From Erinaceus europaeus (taxonomy: Eukaryota > Chordata > Mammalia > Eulipotyphla > Erinaceidae), in contig NC_080172.1 of assembly GCF_950295315.1 (NCBI RefSeq), positions 80,061,118-80,125,117 of the forward strand: DNA of 64,000 nt, read 5' to 3'. A program made the position numbers and the translations under genes. The notes under the pieces are model-generated. The model had not been told where the DNA came from and made no database searches. It saw nothing but the letters and a program-made list of their open reading frames with translations. This document shows positions 21,800-33,309 of this stretch, in pieces (the first letter of the stretch is position 1; each line of letters opens with the position of its first letter).

Positions 21800-21955
21800 G
21801 GACTCTGGAGGGAGGTGGAGCCTTTCAGGTCCTGGTACGTGATGGTAAAGGAGAATCTAGGCTGGGGGTGAGAGTATTTTTCAGAAATTTGAAAAATTTT
21901 ATACATGTATCAACAACAGAATTTACTAAAAAATTAACTTCACCTCCTCTAAAAC
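21800..21955 (+). mobile_element. L1 3' end fragment
   Basis: Contains GATGGTAAAGGAGAATCTAG...GGGGGTGAGAG and TTTATACATGTATCAACAAC, parallel to the 3' end at 42.9-43.0 kb. Confidence 0.6.
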
Positions 21956-22724
21956 CAAAGACACACAAACAAAAACCAACCTTGCCTATGCTCTGTCCCT
22001 GAAGTTACCCTAACAATATCCTGGGACTAACTCTTCATTTTGAACTGGGATAATAATTCCTACACTCAGAAAAATGTTTTCTTGATTATACTGCAGCCTG
22101 ATTATTTCGTGCTAAGCATATGTAACTACGAGGGCACGTAAATCTTTTATGCCTTCATCTTCTTTTCAAAGTGTTTCTGATACCATTTTAAAAGAATTAA
22201 GAGGAGGGTGGCTGTGTAGTAAAAAAATAATGTTTTGAAGTTAGATAACAGCAGATTTTGCAATCAGCTTAGATTTTACTGCCATGGAGGTCTCCCTTTC
22301 TTACTCTCTCTTTCTCCCCACACCCTTACTCTTTCTCATTCAGACTTCTCATGTTTGCCTCTTATGCCCCAATAACTCAAAACAATCTCTCCTGCTACTA
22401 TATTTTTAATTTTTATTTCTACTTTTCAAGGAAGGACTATGAGGTTTTATTTCAAATCTGTGTCATCCTGTGATACTTGACATCACAAAATCTGATATGA
22501 CTCTTCACTTATTAAGCTCAGTACTTCTGTCAGGAAATTGTGAGGATGTGGTTGAGCTTGGCAGGGCTTGACCTGAGGAGTGCGTCCTATCCTATTAGTC
22601 TTTCTCTCTACCGAGAGGTTGAGCAAAGACAGACAGGAGTAACCCCAAAGGTGTGCCTCATCCTATCAGACTCCCTGTCTCACAAAGCACCCCGCATTCC
22701 TGATATTATGGCCATTAGATAAAA
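21956..22724. other. Single-copy intron sequence
   Basis: Contains a C/T-rich stretch (22290-22340). Otherwise nothing recognised. Confidence 0.45.
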
Positions 22725-23350
22725 AGAAAGGGGGAGTTGTTGTGTAATTGTGAGGAGCTTCATAATTACCTGACATACTTCCATCAATTTGCACTGCAAG
22801 CTTTCATTGATTTCAATGGGACATTGACTTGTAGGATGATTGCAGATCAAGCCATTTTGATATCATGTAAATTTTAAGTAGTTTTTTTTTCTTAAGTAGA
22901 AACATGCTGGGAATAGCAAACTACCTGCACAGCATATACACAGCAGTCAGTAATCCAGCTCCTTGTCAAAACATTTTCTGTTCATATTTGAGTGTTGACT
23001 ATAATGAGAGACTTAAAAAGATTTTAAAGAAAATCTCTGTAGCCACACTCTACTGCCTATTAGCATAACATAGTTTGAGAAGCTTCATTTAAATGCAATC
23101 TTAGAGAACTACACCTTGTTTCATTGCAGTATATTAGCTGTCAATTGAATGATTGGTCTATGTATGCAAACCATATGGTGTATTTCTTCATTTTTAAAAT
23201 CAGCTTTTGTTTTCATATGAAGATTTATTTTGCCAATTAATAATCTGCTGAACATACACCATAAACCATAGTGTGCAGTCTGCAAAGATATGTCTCAAGT
23301 TCAAGCAGCAATGATCAGCTACTTATAATCCTGAAGACTATAAACATTTT
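22725..23350. promoter_or_regulatory. Candidate conserved non-coding stretch
   Basis: Repeat-free, with TAATTACC (22763-22770), TTTAAATGCAA near 23090 and ATTAATAATCTGC near 23240. It reads as complex single-copy sequence and not as decayed repeat. Confidence 0.22.
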
Positions 23351-23959
23351 TATCCAATCAGCCAGAGTCTAAAGAAATTCAAAGAATGGAAAGTCTTTGA
23401 AATATACAGGCTTTTGTATATCAAATTACCTTTGAATCCCCCCACCAGAAGTATCTCTAACAAAATCCACTTGAAATACTGCTTCAATATTCTAAAAAAT
23501 CAATAATTTAAACCACAGGTTGAACATTTTTACTGCTTCCAGTGCAGACTGTCATTTTTCGAAATGAAAATGCTAATGATACCGAAGCAGAAAGCACTAA
23601 GCAGAAGAGATGCATGAATGAAACCTTGGATTGGCTAGACTCGCTGGTTTGATCTCTTTCTCCCTCACTCAACTGTGACAAAATGTCTTTTAAAATCAAC
23701 AACTTTCATTTAAGTGTTTCTAAAAGTGAACTTCTCAGCTGTGCATTATAACCTTCTTTATAGGAAGTTAAGGAATGTGCTGTAGCAAGACAGTTTATTG
23801 TAAAAATGAAAACAAAATTCAATACCAAGAAAGGTGCATCATTTCAGCATAATCTATGTTATTGGGACACCTTAAAATATTGCACGGAATCTTGGGAAAG
23901 GTTAATCTTGAAGTATTAAAGGTTTTTGCAATGCTATCACTGCACTAAATCACAAGCTG
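23351..23959. other. Single-copy intron sequence
   Basis: Minus-strand frame 23508-23702 (64 codons) has no recognisable motif. Confidence 0.45.
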
Positions 23960-24095
23960 TGCTACCTGGGAGGTGGCTCAGCAACAAGAGATCAGAAATT
24001 GTGCGTGTAGGTACACATGCCAGTGTGCTCAGTTCTCTCTTGCTCTTTGTCATAAAATACATTTTAATAAATAAGTAAATAAATAAATCACTAGC
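23960..24095 (+). mobile_element. Type D SINE, old
   Basis: TACCTGGGAGGTGGCTCAGCA head and TGCCAGTGTGCTCAGTTCTCTC, ending in an AATAAATAAGTAAATAAATAAATC tail. Confidence 0.5.
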
Positions 24096-24841
24096 AATGA
24101 AGCAAATCATAGAAATCCAGAGTCCAAAGAAGTTCAATTCAGAAGAAACTTTTTTCATGGTCTTTGAAGTTATTCATGTTGTTTAAAGATTTAAGAAATG
24201 AAGATCTGAGTCCATGGTCATAGCCTGGCCTGTCAGGGGGTCCTCTACTTGAATCTCTTTACCTAATATACCACCTTCTTAATAAAGTGGATGAGCATTG
24301 GGGCAGAGGCATTTTTTTTGGTCCAGGAAATAGGATTTTTCATACATGGAATGTGATCTTACCGCAACATTTAGGGAGAAAAAAGTCAATAAACAATGAT
24401 TACCAGAGCATAATCAGATATGATCTCATGAACTGTGGGACTTAGGAGAGACAAAACCTGTCCCAGAGTTTAAAGAAGGTCCAAAGTAGATATATTAATA
24501 CATTTCTCATTCGTTTTCTAAATAACCTCCATTGATCTAAATTCAACTTGTAGTCAAATGGTGGGGAAATATTACTGATAGTTCCTATCCTCTGGTTAAG
24601 TATAACAAAATTCCATCTATAATAATTTTAAAAGATTTGGTGTAAAACAGAAAAGGGCAGCCATTGCCTAAGGACAGATGTGTTCATGATCCTATATTGT
24701 GACTGGAAGAGACACAGAGCTAGAGGCCCAGAAACTATTTAGCTTCAGTTCTCTCATGCAGTGGGGACTGTGGCATCTATGATAGTGAGTTCCCCAACAG
24801 GAAAGACAAAAAAAGTAAACTTGCTGATTTTCAAAATAAGA
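24096..24841. other. Single-copy intron sequence
   Basis: Ends at the short L1 insertion of 24851. No feature recognised. Confidence 0.45.
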
Positions 24842-24850
24842 GGCATGAGA

Positions 24851-25059
24851 TGTTCAGCAGGGAAGCAATTACAGAAGCCAGACCTTCTACCGTCTGCATC
24901 CCACAATGACCTTGGGTCCATACTCCCAGAGGGTTAAAGAATAGAAAAGCTATCAGGGGAGGGGAGGGGATACGGAGATGTGGTGGTGGGAAATGTGTGG
25001 AGTTGTACCCCTCGTATCCTATGGTTTTGTTAATGTCTCCTTTTTAAAAATAAAAAAGG
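24851..25059 (+). mobile_element. Short L1 3' end insertion
   Basis: About 200 bp of the intact-type 3' terminus (from TGTTCAGCAGGGAAGCAATT to GTGTGGAGTTGTACCCCTCG plus tail). It is flanked by GGCATGAGA at 24842-24850 and 25060-25068, so it is a severely 5'-truncated insertion. Confidence 0.82.
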
Positions 25060-25068
25060 GGCATGAGA

Positions 25069-26264
25069 GAGAAAGCTTAATCTCCATGAATTATACAAAA
25101 TGTTTCTTCTGCTTTACTTTGTGCTTCCTTGTCCCTTCATCAGAAGTTAAAAGTCAAAATGTGAATGTGGATTTAAACAGATAAAAAATTCTGCTTCAGT
25201 GCATTATTCACATGTGCAGTCAAAGTTTTAATAAATGTCCCTTTCTAAGCTGTAAACTGTTCCACTGCTGCTTTTATTATTATTGATTATGTTATTATTA
25301 CATTAGCATTTGAATTTGTGAAGTACTATGAGACAGTTTGTTAACAATTTGTCACGACACCTCTGCTGGGTGGAAGGATGACACACATCATTATCATTAT
25401 TAGGAAGATTTTCTTTTACAGTTGATACTATGATAAATGATTTACAGATAAACATAGCACTACTTGAGTTATTAATATCTAGTTAATTAATCATATTGAT
25501 TTAACATCCTGTTCTGTTATTTAACTTTTCTCCCTTTAGATGTTAGCTTTAGACCTAATTTTGAAATAATTAAATTGAGTTAAAACTTTAGAGCTCTACA
25601 TTAGTACCTATAACTCATCTAGAAAAGTATTCACATTTTCAATTCACCTTTAATAACTGCAGTCCCTCTATTAGGATGACCTTTTCCTTCCAAATATTTG
25701 AAGTAATTATAATTGGAGAATAAAAGTACTCATTGAAAGTTTTTCTTTATGTATTAAAAAGTATGCAGTAACTGGCATAGAACTCAGAAACATGTTTTCC
25801 CCTCTTTATGTTCACTGTTTTTTTTTTGTAAACAGAATTACTTTTCAAGTCTTTGCCTCTTCTCCATCTCTAGTTTTATGTAATCAGTCACCAAAGTCAT
25901 TACTTAAGATTTCTTTACACACATCATGCTTATTTTGTTCAGACTAAACCTTTGACCCAGTCAGATCTGCCTGATTATATCTGAAGCTGAATAAAGTACG
26001 GCCTGATCATTTCCCTCACCACTCAGTTTGGTGCTGGGAAATAAGAGGAGCTTATAATAAAACATTTGTGAAATGAATACATTGATCTTTCTCTTCTTCT
26101 ACACAGGACATTTTTCTTTCTTTTTAATTTGTGAAGTAGGTTCATTTTTCATGGAATTAGTAAGAACCAGAATATTTACATTTTTGTTGTACATATGCCA
26201 GGTGTTATAAGCATTTTAACTAAGTTATATCACGTTATTATGAACTTGTCCTTCTTTGCATAAA
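25069..26264. other. AT-rich intron sequence
   Basis: TGTGAAATGAATAC near 26070 may be another old L2/MIR terminus. The rest is unassigned. Confidence 0.4.
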
Positions 26265-26665
26265 ATTCATTCAATATATTTTAGGTTAAAGTCTAAACTT
26301 CTCCGTAAACCCAGTCTTTTATCATCTGGTTCCAGTCTAACTCAAGGATTCTACTACAACATCCTTTCAGTGTATCTAAACCCCACTTCACTGAGCTCTC
26401 TTCTTCTGACTAACATGCATATGTCTCTCATCCCAACGCGATTCCTCTTCTTCTAACAGACAGGATAGAGGACTTATTGTAAGTATTACATATGCATACC
26501 TATTTATTTCCAATGGCATCCATTCTCTCTAGTGGGGTCTGGTGTCTTTTTTGCATTTTTATAGTTCAGTGTTTCTCCACCCCCACCCATGTAACAGATT
26601 TTACAGAGCATGTGAATTGTCTACTAGTATCTCCATATTTTAATTTCACTGCGGGCATGAGAAGT
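26265..26665 (+). mobile_element. Probable L2-type ancient LINE remnant
   Basis: GGTTAAAGTCTAAACTTCTC, then CATCTGGTTCCAGTCTAACTC and CAGTGTATCTAAACCCCACTTC follow the layout of the common mammalian L2 3' region (short phrases for 'need of ... catctggcccc ... cactctg'). No open frame is meaningful. Confidence 0.42.
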
Positions 26666-26722
26666 ACTGTAATCCAAAAGAAGATGGTATAGAGCTAAAG
26701 AGACTATAAACTAGTATAAAAG

Positions 26723-26906
26723 GGAGCTGGGTGGCAGCACACTTATTACTATGTGCAAGGACCAAGGCTCAAAATACCTGGTCACCACCTGTAGAAGTAA
26801 AGCTTCAGGAACAAAGAAACACTACTGTAGGTTCCTCTTCTTTCTCCCTTTCTATTTCCCTTACCCTTTACAACTTCTGTATTTATCAAAAAATAAATTT
26901 TAAAAA
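26723..26906 (+). mobile_element. Type B SINE, diverged
   Basis: GGAGCTGGGTGGCAGCACAC head; ends ATCAAAAAATAAATTTTAAAAA. AGTATAAAAG duplicated at 26713-26722 and 26907-26916. Confidence 0.85.
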
Positions 26907-26916
26907 AGTATAAAAG

Positions 26917-27475
26917 ATCACAAACCAAACAAAAAGCAAACCAATAAATACTACAAAAAATCAGTGTCAAGTGCATGTATTGAGAACACTTTAAATTTTA
27001 TTTAAATAAAGGGTAGGGAATTTTGAGGGCATTTTCAGTATCTTTTAACATCATATAAAATTATTAACTTAAAATTATCATTGAGTTCAACCAGTGGTGC
27101 CTGGGCAGGGCCAGACCAAATTATTTAATTGCTCATAGACCAATTAAAGGCCCTCAGACAGTTCTCACCCCGATAAATGAGCTTGTAAAAGCAGTTCACA
27201 AAGACTAATTCCTCTAATCTGTATATGGTTCTAGAGATTAAAATTAAAATTTTTAATTTTCACAGTCTGTGCTTTAAGGTATAGTGTGGTAAACTACCAA
27301 GAAGGGGAGCAGAGAACAGAGAAGCACATCTGATTCTAAGACCTAAAGTAGTATATTCTTTATCTTGCCAATACAGAATATACTTTTTTAAGTTACATTT
27401 AAAATTTATCTTGAGACTTTTTTTTTCTCTATGTGTGTACAACAGGGTCTTCATACATATAGAATTTCACTGCTT
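26917..27475. other. Intron sequence
   Basis: GGTGCCTGGGCAGGGCCAGACC near 27095 is a small GC-richer patch in AT-rich DNA, not assigned. Confidence 0.4.
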
Positions 27476-27490
27476 AAGACATAATTTTCA

Positions 27491-27740
27491 GCGGGAGTCG
27501 GACAGTAGCGCAGTGGGTTAAGCACATGTGGCACAAAGCCCCCAGCTCCCCACCTGAAGGGAAGTCACTTCACAGGCACAGTGAAGCAGGTCTGCGGGTG
27601 TCTATCTTTCTCTCCCCCTCTCTATCTTGCCCTCCTCTCTCCATTTCTCTCTGTCTTATCTAACAACAACATCAGTAACAACAATAACTACTGCAATAAG
27701 GGCAACAAAAGGGAAAATAAATAAATAAAATTTTTTAAAA
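27491..27740 (+). mobile_element. Type A SINE lacking the B-box segment
   Basis: GGGAGTCGGACAGTAGCGCAG head passes from GGCACAAAG straight to CCCCCAGCTCCCC, missing the usual CGCAAGGACC...GGTTCGAGC segment with the pol III B box. Flanks ACATAATTTTCA and GACAATTTTCA form an imperfect duplication. Confidence 0.87.
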
Positions 27741-27754
27741 AGACAATTTTCATT

Positions 27755-27905
27755 ATCAGGGAAGAGAGGGAAAGGGAGAGGGAGAAGAAGAAGAGGGAGA
27801 GGGAGAAGTAGCGGGAGGAGGAGAAGTAGAGGGAGAGACACCACAGCACCAGAGCTTCCTAATGCTATACTGTCTCCCATGTTCTGCTACTGCTTGCACC
27901 CGAGG
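27755..27905 (-). repeat. GA-rich tract and SINE remnant
   Basis: GAGGGAAAGGGAGAGGGAGAAG repeats followed by an 'agcaccagagcttcctaatgc' part. This looks like the pyrimidine-rich 3' half of an old minus-strand SINE. Confidence 0.5.
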
Positions 27906-28554
27906 TGCCCACCTTGCACCAATGTCTACTGGATATTCTTCAGGGTTTGCCTTGCTGTACCCCATCCCCATCGCTATTTTCAGGCTTGCTTTTATGCCAT
28001 CTTGGCAATGGAACTTGGCCAGACTTCCTGAATAGCCACACTTACTATACAACGGGCTGAAAAATGCAGGATATTAAAAAATACTAAAGATGTATTTGTT
28101 CAGTTTATGATAAAGACCTAAAAACCACTCTGGAATATCTATCTAGTGGAAAGAACACAAACTGTGGTCTCATGTATCCAAGTCCTGCACTCTTACCTGT
28201 TAAACAATCTCCCTATGCCACATGCCTGTTACTTTAAATTGCCATATATATGTACATATATATATATATATATATGTATAATCTGTCCTTCAACCACACA
28301 TATGCATCCCCACAGCCTTGGAACTCAAGAGCTTGGATCCATTCATAGTGCGGGGGGTGGGGGCAGAGCTAAAGAGCAAAATAAAAAAGGGCTGGTCTCC
28401 ACCAAAAGTCCCCTTAAATCAAAATTAGTTCTCAGGACATTACAGTTCCTGCTTTGTTAAGTCCAATGCTAATGACTTCTGCTAATCACACCCATGTGAC
28501 CCTGCCAGTTTTATCAACTTGTTGAGAAGGTGATGTTATTAAGAATTTGACAAG
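27906..28554. other. Intron sequence with a (TA)n run
   Basis: The stretch before the type A SINE at 28555 has no recognised element apart from the (TA)n at 28254-28276. Confidence 0.4.
28254..28276 (+). repeat. (TA)n simple repeat
   Basis: Eleven TA units between ATGTACA and TGTATA. Confidence 0.9.
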
Positions 28555-28890
28555 GGGACCAGGTGATAGCACAGTGGGTAAAGCATACATGGCGTGAAGA
28601 AGTGCAAGAACCACATAAGGATGCTGGTTTGTTTGGGCCCCTGGCTCCCCACCTGCAGGGCGGGGGAGGGTCACTTCACAGGCGGTGAAGCAGGTCTGCA
28701 GGTGTCTATCTTTCTCTCCCCCTCTCTGTCTTTCCCTCCTCTCTCCAATTCTCTCTGTCCTACCAAACAACTATAGTAATAACAACAACGATAAACAATT
28801 AGGGCAACAAAAGGGGAAAAATAGTCTCCAGCAGCAGTGGATTTGTAGTGCAAGCACAGAGCCTCAATGTTAACCCTGGAGGCAAAAAAA
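28555..28890 (+). mobile_element. Type A SINE (long 3' form)
   Basis: GGGGACCAGGTGATAGCACAGTGGG head, CACTTCACAGGCGGTGAAGC, then CTCCAGCAGCAGTGG...TTAACCCTGGAGGC. Confidence 0.9.
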
Positions 28891-28960
28891 AAACAAAGGA
28901 ATTTTAAGGCAATTATCAGATTTTGGTATTCTTTCTCTCCTGTTTTCAGTTATAGAATTA

Positions 28961-28981
28961 GACATATATATATTATATATG

Positions 28982-29027
<46 letters not shown>

Positions 29028-29212
29028 AATTGAGAGAGGAGGGGGAGAAAAAGAGAGACAGAGACAGAGAAACACCTACAGACCTGTTTCACCACTAGTG
29101 AAACTTTCCTCCTGCAGGTGGGGAGCAGGGGCTTGAATACGGGTCATTTGGCATTGTAATATGTGTGCTCAATCAGGTGCGCCCAATTATATAACTTCAA
29201 ACCAGCCTCTAA
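28961..29212 (-). mobile_element. Type B SINE with flank-derived insert in its head
   Basis: Minus-strand type B body; its tail end has become (TA)n and (GA)n. GTTATAGAATTA at 28949-28960 and 29213-29224 is an exact 12-bp duplication. The head reads GAGGCTG then an 18-bp sequence copied from the right flank (29185-29202) then GGGCGCACCTG, where other copies have GAGGCCGGGTGGTGGCGCACCTG. Confidence 0.85.
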
Positions 29213-29237
29213 GTTATAGAATTATATAACTTCAAAC

Positions 29238-30205
29238 TCTTTCAGATGGCTATAAATAAATAAATAAATAAAGCAATGCTGCTGCTGTATGGTGACTGGT
29301 GTAACTACACAAAGAATTAGAGGCTTCATACATTATTGGTGATAATGTAAATTTTTATAGCAACTTGGAGAATTTCAGTTTTCTATCAAAAAGTAAAAGT
29401 TACCATATCACCCAGTAAGTCCACTCATGTATATTCACAAGATAACTGAGTATGTAAAACAACTCAAAAACTTAAGTAATGTTCAAGAAAATACTAAACA
29501 TAATGGGTAAAAAGTAGGAAAAGCTCAAATGTTTATGAACCAAAAGTGGATAAACAAAATGTAGTATACCCACAAAATTAAACATTTCAACATGTTATCT
29601 CTGAATATATTATGGTAAATAAAAGCAGTCAGACACAAACTGTCACATATTTTATGACTCCTATTATGTAAGATGTAAATATCTGACCATTTAAAATCTA
29701 AAAACACATGGCAATTCAGAATTAACTACTTATAGGTATTGGGTGTTTACTTTTTGTTTGTTTTAATACAAGGAAAACATAAACTAAGATAAGTTAATGA
29801 CAAAGCCTGTTGGGAGATAATACCAATAGCAGCTCTCTTAAAAATGTATCTCTTTTATTTTTAAAAGGTATAGTTTGTATGTGTATATAAATGATTTTAA
29901 GAGTATGAGAAACACAGCAGTGCTTGACTCTGGCAAAAGTTGGTGTTAAAGACAAAACCTGATACCTCAGGGGTCTCATATATGTTGGAGCTACTTCCTA
30001 GTTCATCAGATAATCTTTTTTGATGTGAGATAAAAAGTTCTGAAATAAATTAGTACTGATGCCTATTTAACTTTGGGAATATAATTTTGAATATGGAAAT
30101 ATATAATAATTTGCGTGAATTTAATGTTAATTATAAAAATAAAAGAATTCTAGAGTATTTGATGGCTAAGGATGCTGAATGTTCTGACTATGCTCACTTC
30201 TCTTT
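29238..30205. other. AT-rich intron sequence
   Basis: 29280-29560 has loose resemblance to the ORF2 C-terminal region of L1 (GGTGATAATGTAAATTTTTA, AACTTGGAGAATTTCAG), possibly a very old L1 remnant. The rest is unassigned. Confidence 0.35.
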
Positions 30206-30211
30206 CTTTTT

Positions 30212-30483
30212 TAAAATATTTTATTTATTTATTCCCTTTTGCTGCCCTTGTTGTTTTATTGTTGTAGTTATTGTTGTTGTTGTCGTTGTTGGATAGGCCA
30301 GAGAGAAATGGAAAGAGGAGGGGAAGACAGAGAGAGGGGGAGAGAAAGATAGACACCTGCAGATCTGCTTCACCACTTGTGAAGTGACTCCCCTGTAGGT
30401 GGGGAGCCGGGGGCTTGAACCAGGATCCTGGTCCTTGCACTTTGCGCCACATGCGTTTAACCCGCTGTGCTACCGCCTGACTC
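30212..30483 (-). mobile_element. Type A SINE
   Basis: Minus strand AGGGAGTCAGGCGGTAGCACAG head, TTCAAGCCCCCGGCTCCCC, ATAACTACAACAATAAAAC end. An 11-bp repeat of CTTTCTTTTTT type flanks it. Confidence 0.92.
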
Positions 30484-30485
30484 CC

Positions 30486-30566
30486 TTTCTTTTTTTATTG
30501 CCACCAGAGTTATCCTTGGTGCTCAATGCCTACACTACAAATCTACTACTTCTGGCAGACCCTCTC

Positions 30567-30633
<67 letters not shown>

Positions 30634-30936
30634 CTCTTTCTCCCTTTCTTCCTTTCTTCCTTTCTTTCTCCCTTTCTTCCTTTCTTCCTTTCTTTCTTCC
30701 TTTCTTCCTCCCTTTCCTTTCCTTCTTTTTCTTTTTTTTTTTTTTTTGTCTTCATTTGATAGTACAGAGAGTAACTGAGAAAAGGAGATAAAGAGGGAGA
30801 GAGGCAGCGAGACACCTGCAGTACTTACAGCACTGCTTATGAAGCTTTCCCCCGGCGGTGGGAAGCAGATGCTTGAACCCTGATTCTTGTGTGTGGTAAA
30901 GCATGTGCTTAACCAGGTATACCACTGCCTGACCCA
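30486..30936 (-). mobile_element. Type A/B SINE expanded by (TTTC)n
   Basis: Minus strand has a GTCAGGCAGTGGTATACCTGG head and CACCGCCGGGGGAAAGC. The pyrimidine section has become a (GAAA)n-type microsatellite, then the AAGTAGTAGATTTGTAGTG...ACTCTGGTGGC 3' extension. Confidence 0.8.
30557..30745 (+). repeat. (TTTC)n with interrupted TTCC units
   Basis: About 19 clean TTTC units pass into mixed TTTC/TTCC/TCCC units and a T-run. Long frames on both strands here are products of the repeat. Confidence 0.93.
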
Positions 30937-30937
30937 C

Positions 30938-31064
30938 TCTTTTTCTAATCAGAGCACTGCTCAACTCTGATTTATGGTGGTGCCAGGGATTGATTCCAGG
31001 ACCTCAGAATTGTGAGCATCAAAGTCTTCTGCAAAACCATTATGCTATCCCACTCCTGCCCCAA
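30938..31064 (-). mobile_element. Type C SINE
   Basis: Minus strand GGGGCAGGAGTGGGATAGCATAATGG head with A box, GGAATCAATCCCTGGCACC (B-box area), AGAGTTGAGCAGTGCTCTG end. Confidence 0.85.
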
Positions 31065-31084
31065 TCACCACCTTTCTGAATTTT

Positions 31085-31340
31085 TCTTTTTAATTTTTTT
31101 TCCTACCACCTTAATTATCACTGAGGCTTGCTGACAACACCAGGAATCCACTGCTCCTGGTGATCATCCCCTCCTCCTTTTTTTAATTGGGCAGGACAGA
31201 AAAGGGGAGGGGAAAGAGAAAGAGAGGCACCTGCAGACCTCCTTCACAGCTTCTAAAGTGTTTCCCTTGCAGGTGGAAAGCAGGGATTCTGCTCTCAGTC
31301 AATTGTGTGCTTAACCCTGTGTACCACTGACTGCCCCCTC
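31085..31340 (-). mobile_element. Type A SINE, diverged
   Basis: Minus strand GGGGGCAGTCAGTGGTACAC head, TCCACCTGCAAGGGAAAC, and CCAGGAGCAGTGGATTCCTGG with an AGCCTCAGTGATAATTAAGG 3' extension. Confidence 0.78.
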
Positions 31341-32534
31341 CTGAATTTATTTTAATTGTAGGAATAAAACTTTACAATATCACAGACATACACATGTATG
31401 TATGTATGCATATGAAGATCCAAATAAAGTATTATAATAACATTTCAATAGAAGGCTGCATGATCTCCTGAACTATGGAACTTCCTGCTGTGATACTCAT
31501 ATTCTAATATAAATCAACAAGATATTGACCTAACTAATATGTATTTAAACTTATACATAAAGGACTTTTTCTTGAAGTGTATTTTTGTATAAAATTTTTC
31601 TTTATACATTAATTATAATAGTAGGCAGATGCACTTGACTTATTTATATGAAAACCGCTATCACAATAAACTGCTTAAATTATCTTTGAGGAATAAACAG
31701 AAAAACCTCATGTCAAAATGCATAATGGTTGGATTTGCAACACTGGCTATTTGATTTTCAATATGTAGCCTTGTATTCCCCCGCCCCCTTTTGGGTATAT
31801 TAACTTTTCTTCTATCTTGCAAAACTTCTTTGTAAATATTACCAGCAGTTCATAACTTCAGACAAAAGATGGAGTGAGCATGATTTTTCTTTTACTCTTC
31901 AGCTGTTTTTACATCATTTTTATATCTATAACTTACTATTTTATAGTATTGCTTTTAAACAGATTTAAACCCTTGTTAAAGCAGTAATTTTTTTTTTCAT
32001 TTACCATGCATATGTCCTCATTGTTAATACAATTCAAACACTTTAGAAAGGGAAAAATGTGTATTTTTTCTCTATTTGTAAACAACCTATAATGCAACTT
32101 CAGATTTGCCATGGAAAATAGTGGGAGCAAAACAAACAAACAAACAACTATTACCTCATCTAATCATGTGCAGGAATGTGACTTACTAGAAATAAAGGAC
32201 AAGTGTGCTTCATTTAATCTAGTTTTGAAAATATTAAATCATATCACTATTTTAACACAAAAATGTAAATTTAGTACTACACTTGTGATTGCTTCAACTG
32301 GAATCTATTGTTCTATTTAAAATCTTATTGTTAAATTCTCACAAAATAATAGAATATGGGAAATAAATGACAATAGACATGTTATCTATATACATGTCTA
32401 TAAAGGAGCTATGGATATGTATTAATTTCACATACACATTATCTGTGTGAATCAGTTTGTTCATTTCCAGGATGCTACTCAAGTTTGTACTTAACCAAGA
32501 CACATGTTTTGAAATGTTAAACAAAACAAAAAGA
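31341..32534. other. AT-rich intron sequence
   Basis: Runs of T at 31988-31998 and AAACAAACAAACAAAC at 32131 are the only simple features. Confidence 0.45.
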
Positions 32535-32860
32535 CTTTGGGGTGGGTGGTGGGCAGAGTTCAGGTCCTGGAACAGGATGGCAGAGGACCTAGTGGGGGTT
32601 GTATTGTTGTGTGGGTAGAAAACTGAGAATTTTTTAAAGGTTTTTTTTACTTATTTATTAATTAGAAAGACAGGAGATGAGAACCAGACATCACTCTGGT
32701 ACATGTGGTGCCAGGGATTGAACTCAGGACCTCATGCTTGAGAATCCAATGCTTTATCCACTGTGCCACCTCCCTGACCACTGAGAAATGTTATGCATGT
32801 ACAAACTATTGCATTTAATGTCAACTGTAAAACATTAATCCCCCCCAAAAGAAATAAAAA
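32535..32860 (+). mobile_element. L1 3' end fragment, interrupted by a SINE
   Basis: Second-type L1 terminus (GGGGGTTGTATTGTTGTGTG, then TTATGCATGTACAAACTATT) split by a minus-strand SINE at 32630-32779. Joining the two halves restores the order seen at 2772-2960. Confidence 0.78.
32630..32779 (-). mobile_element. Type D (older) SINE inside the L1 3' end
   Basis: Minus-strand head GTCAGGGAGGTGGCACAGTGG, then GTCCTGAGTTCAATCCCTGGC (B-box-like) and a T-rich left end. ACTGAGAA at 32622-32629 and 32780-32787 is its target-site duplication. Confidence 0.78.
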
Positions 32861-33309
32861 CAAAATAAACTTCTAGATATTTTGCTTTAAAGTCACTCAA
32901 AATTTGCAGGTAACTTATCAAACATCATTTGCATCTGTTCAAAATGAAAGAGTAAGTTATTGATAAAACCTATAGTCATTTTTACTAAATTATAATTAAA
33001 ATTCAATGAAATGATAAAATTATACTCATTACAAAATTTTATAGTTATTCAAAGTATTAATCAAAAATATATTTTACTATGCCTAATATTTTATGGTCAA
33101 TGCCTTAGGCATAAATTAAAATTCAATAATGAATTTAACATTCATTTTTCAAATGTATTCTACATAGTCATATTTGCTATCTTCTTATATTTTCACAAGA
33201 CATTTTTCCTTAGATGCATACGATTATCATATTTTTTGCACAAGAACACCAAACAACATATGTTAAGAGAAGGAACTGTAGAAACACAATGTGTATACTA
33301 ATATAATGT
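32861..33309. other. AT-rich intron sequence
   Basis: The 96-codon plus-strand frame at 33011-33301 has AT-driven composition and no motif. Confidence 0.4.

Noticed and set aside
30399..30815. Several 70-130-codon frames on both strands
   Set aside because: They are made of Ser/Phe/Leu or Lys/Glu/Arg repeats dictated by the (TTTC)n tract and SINE sequence.
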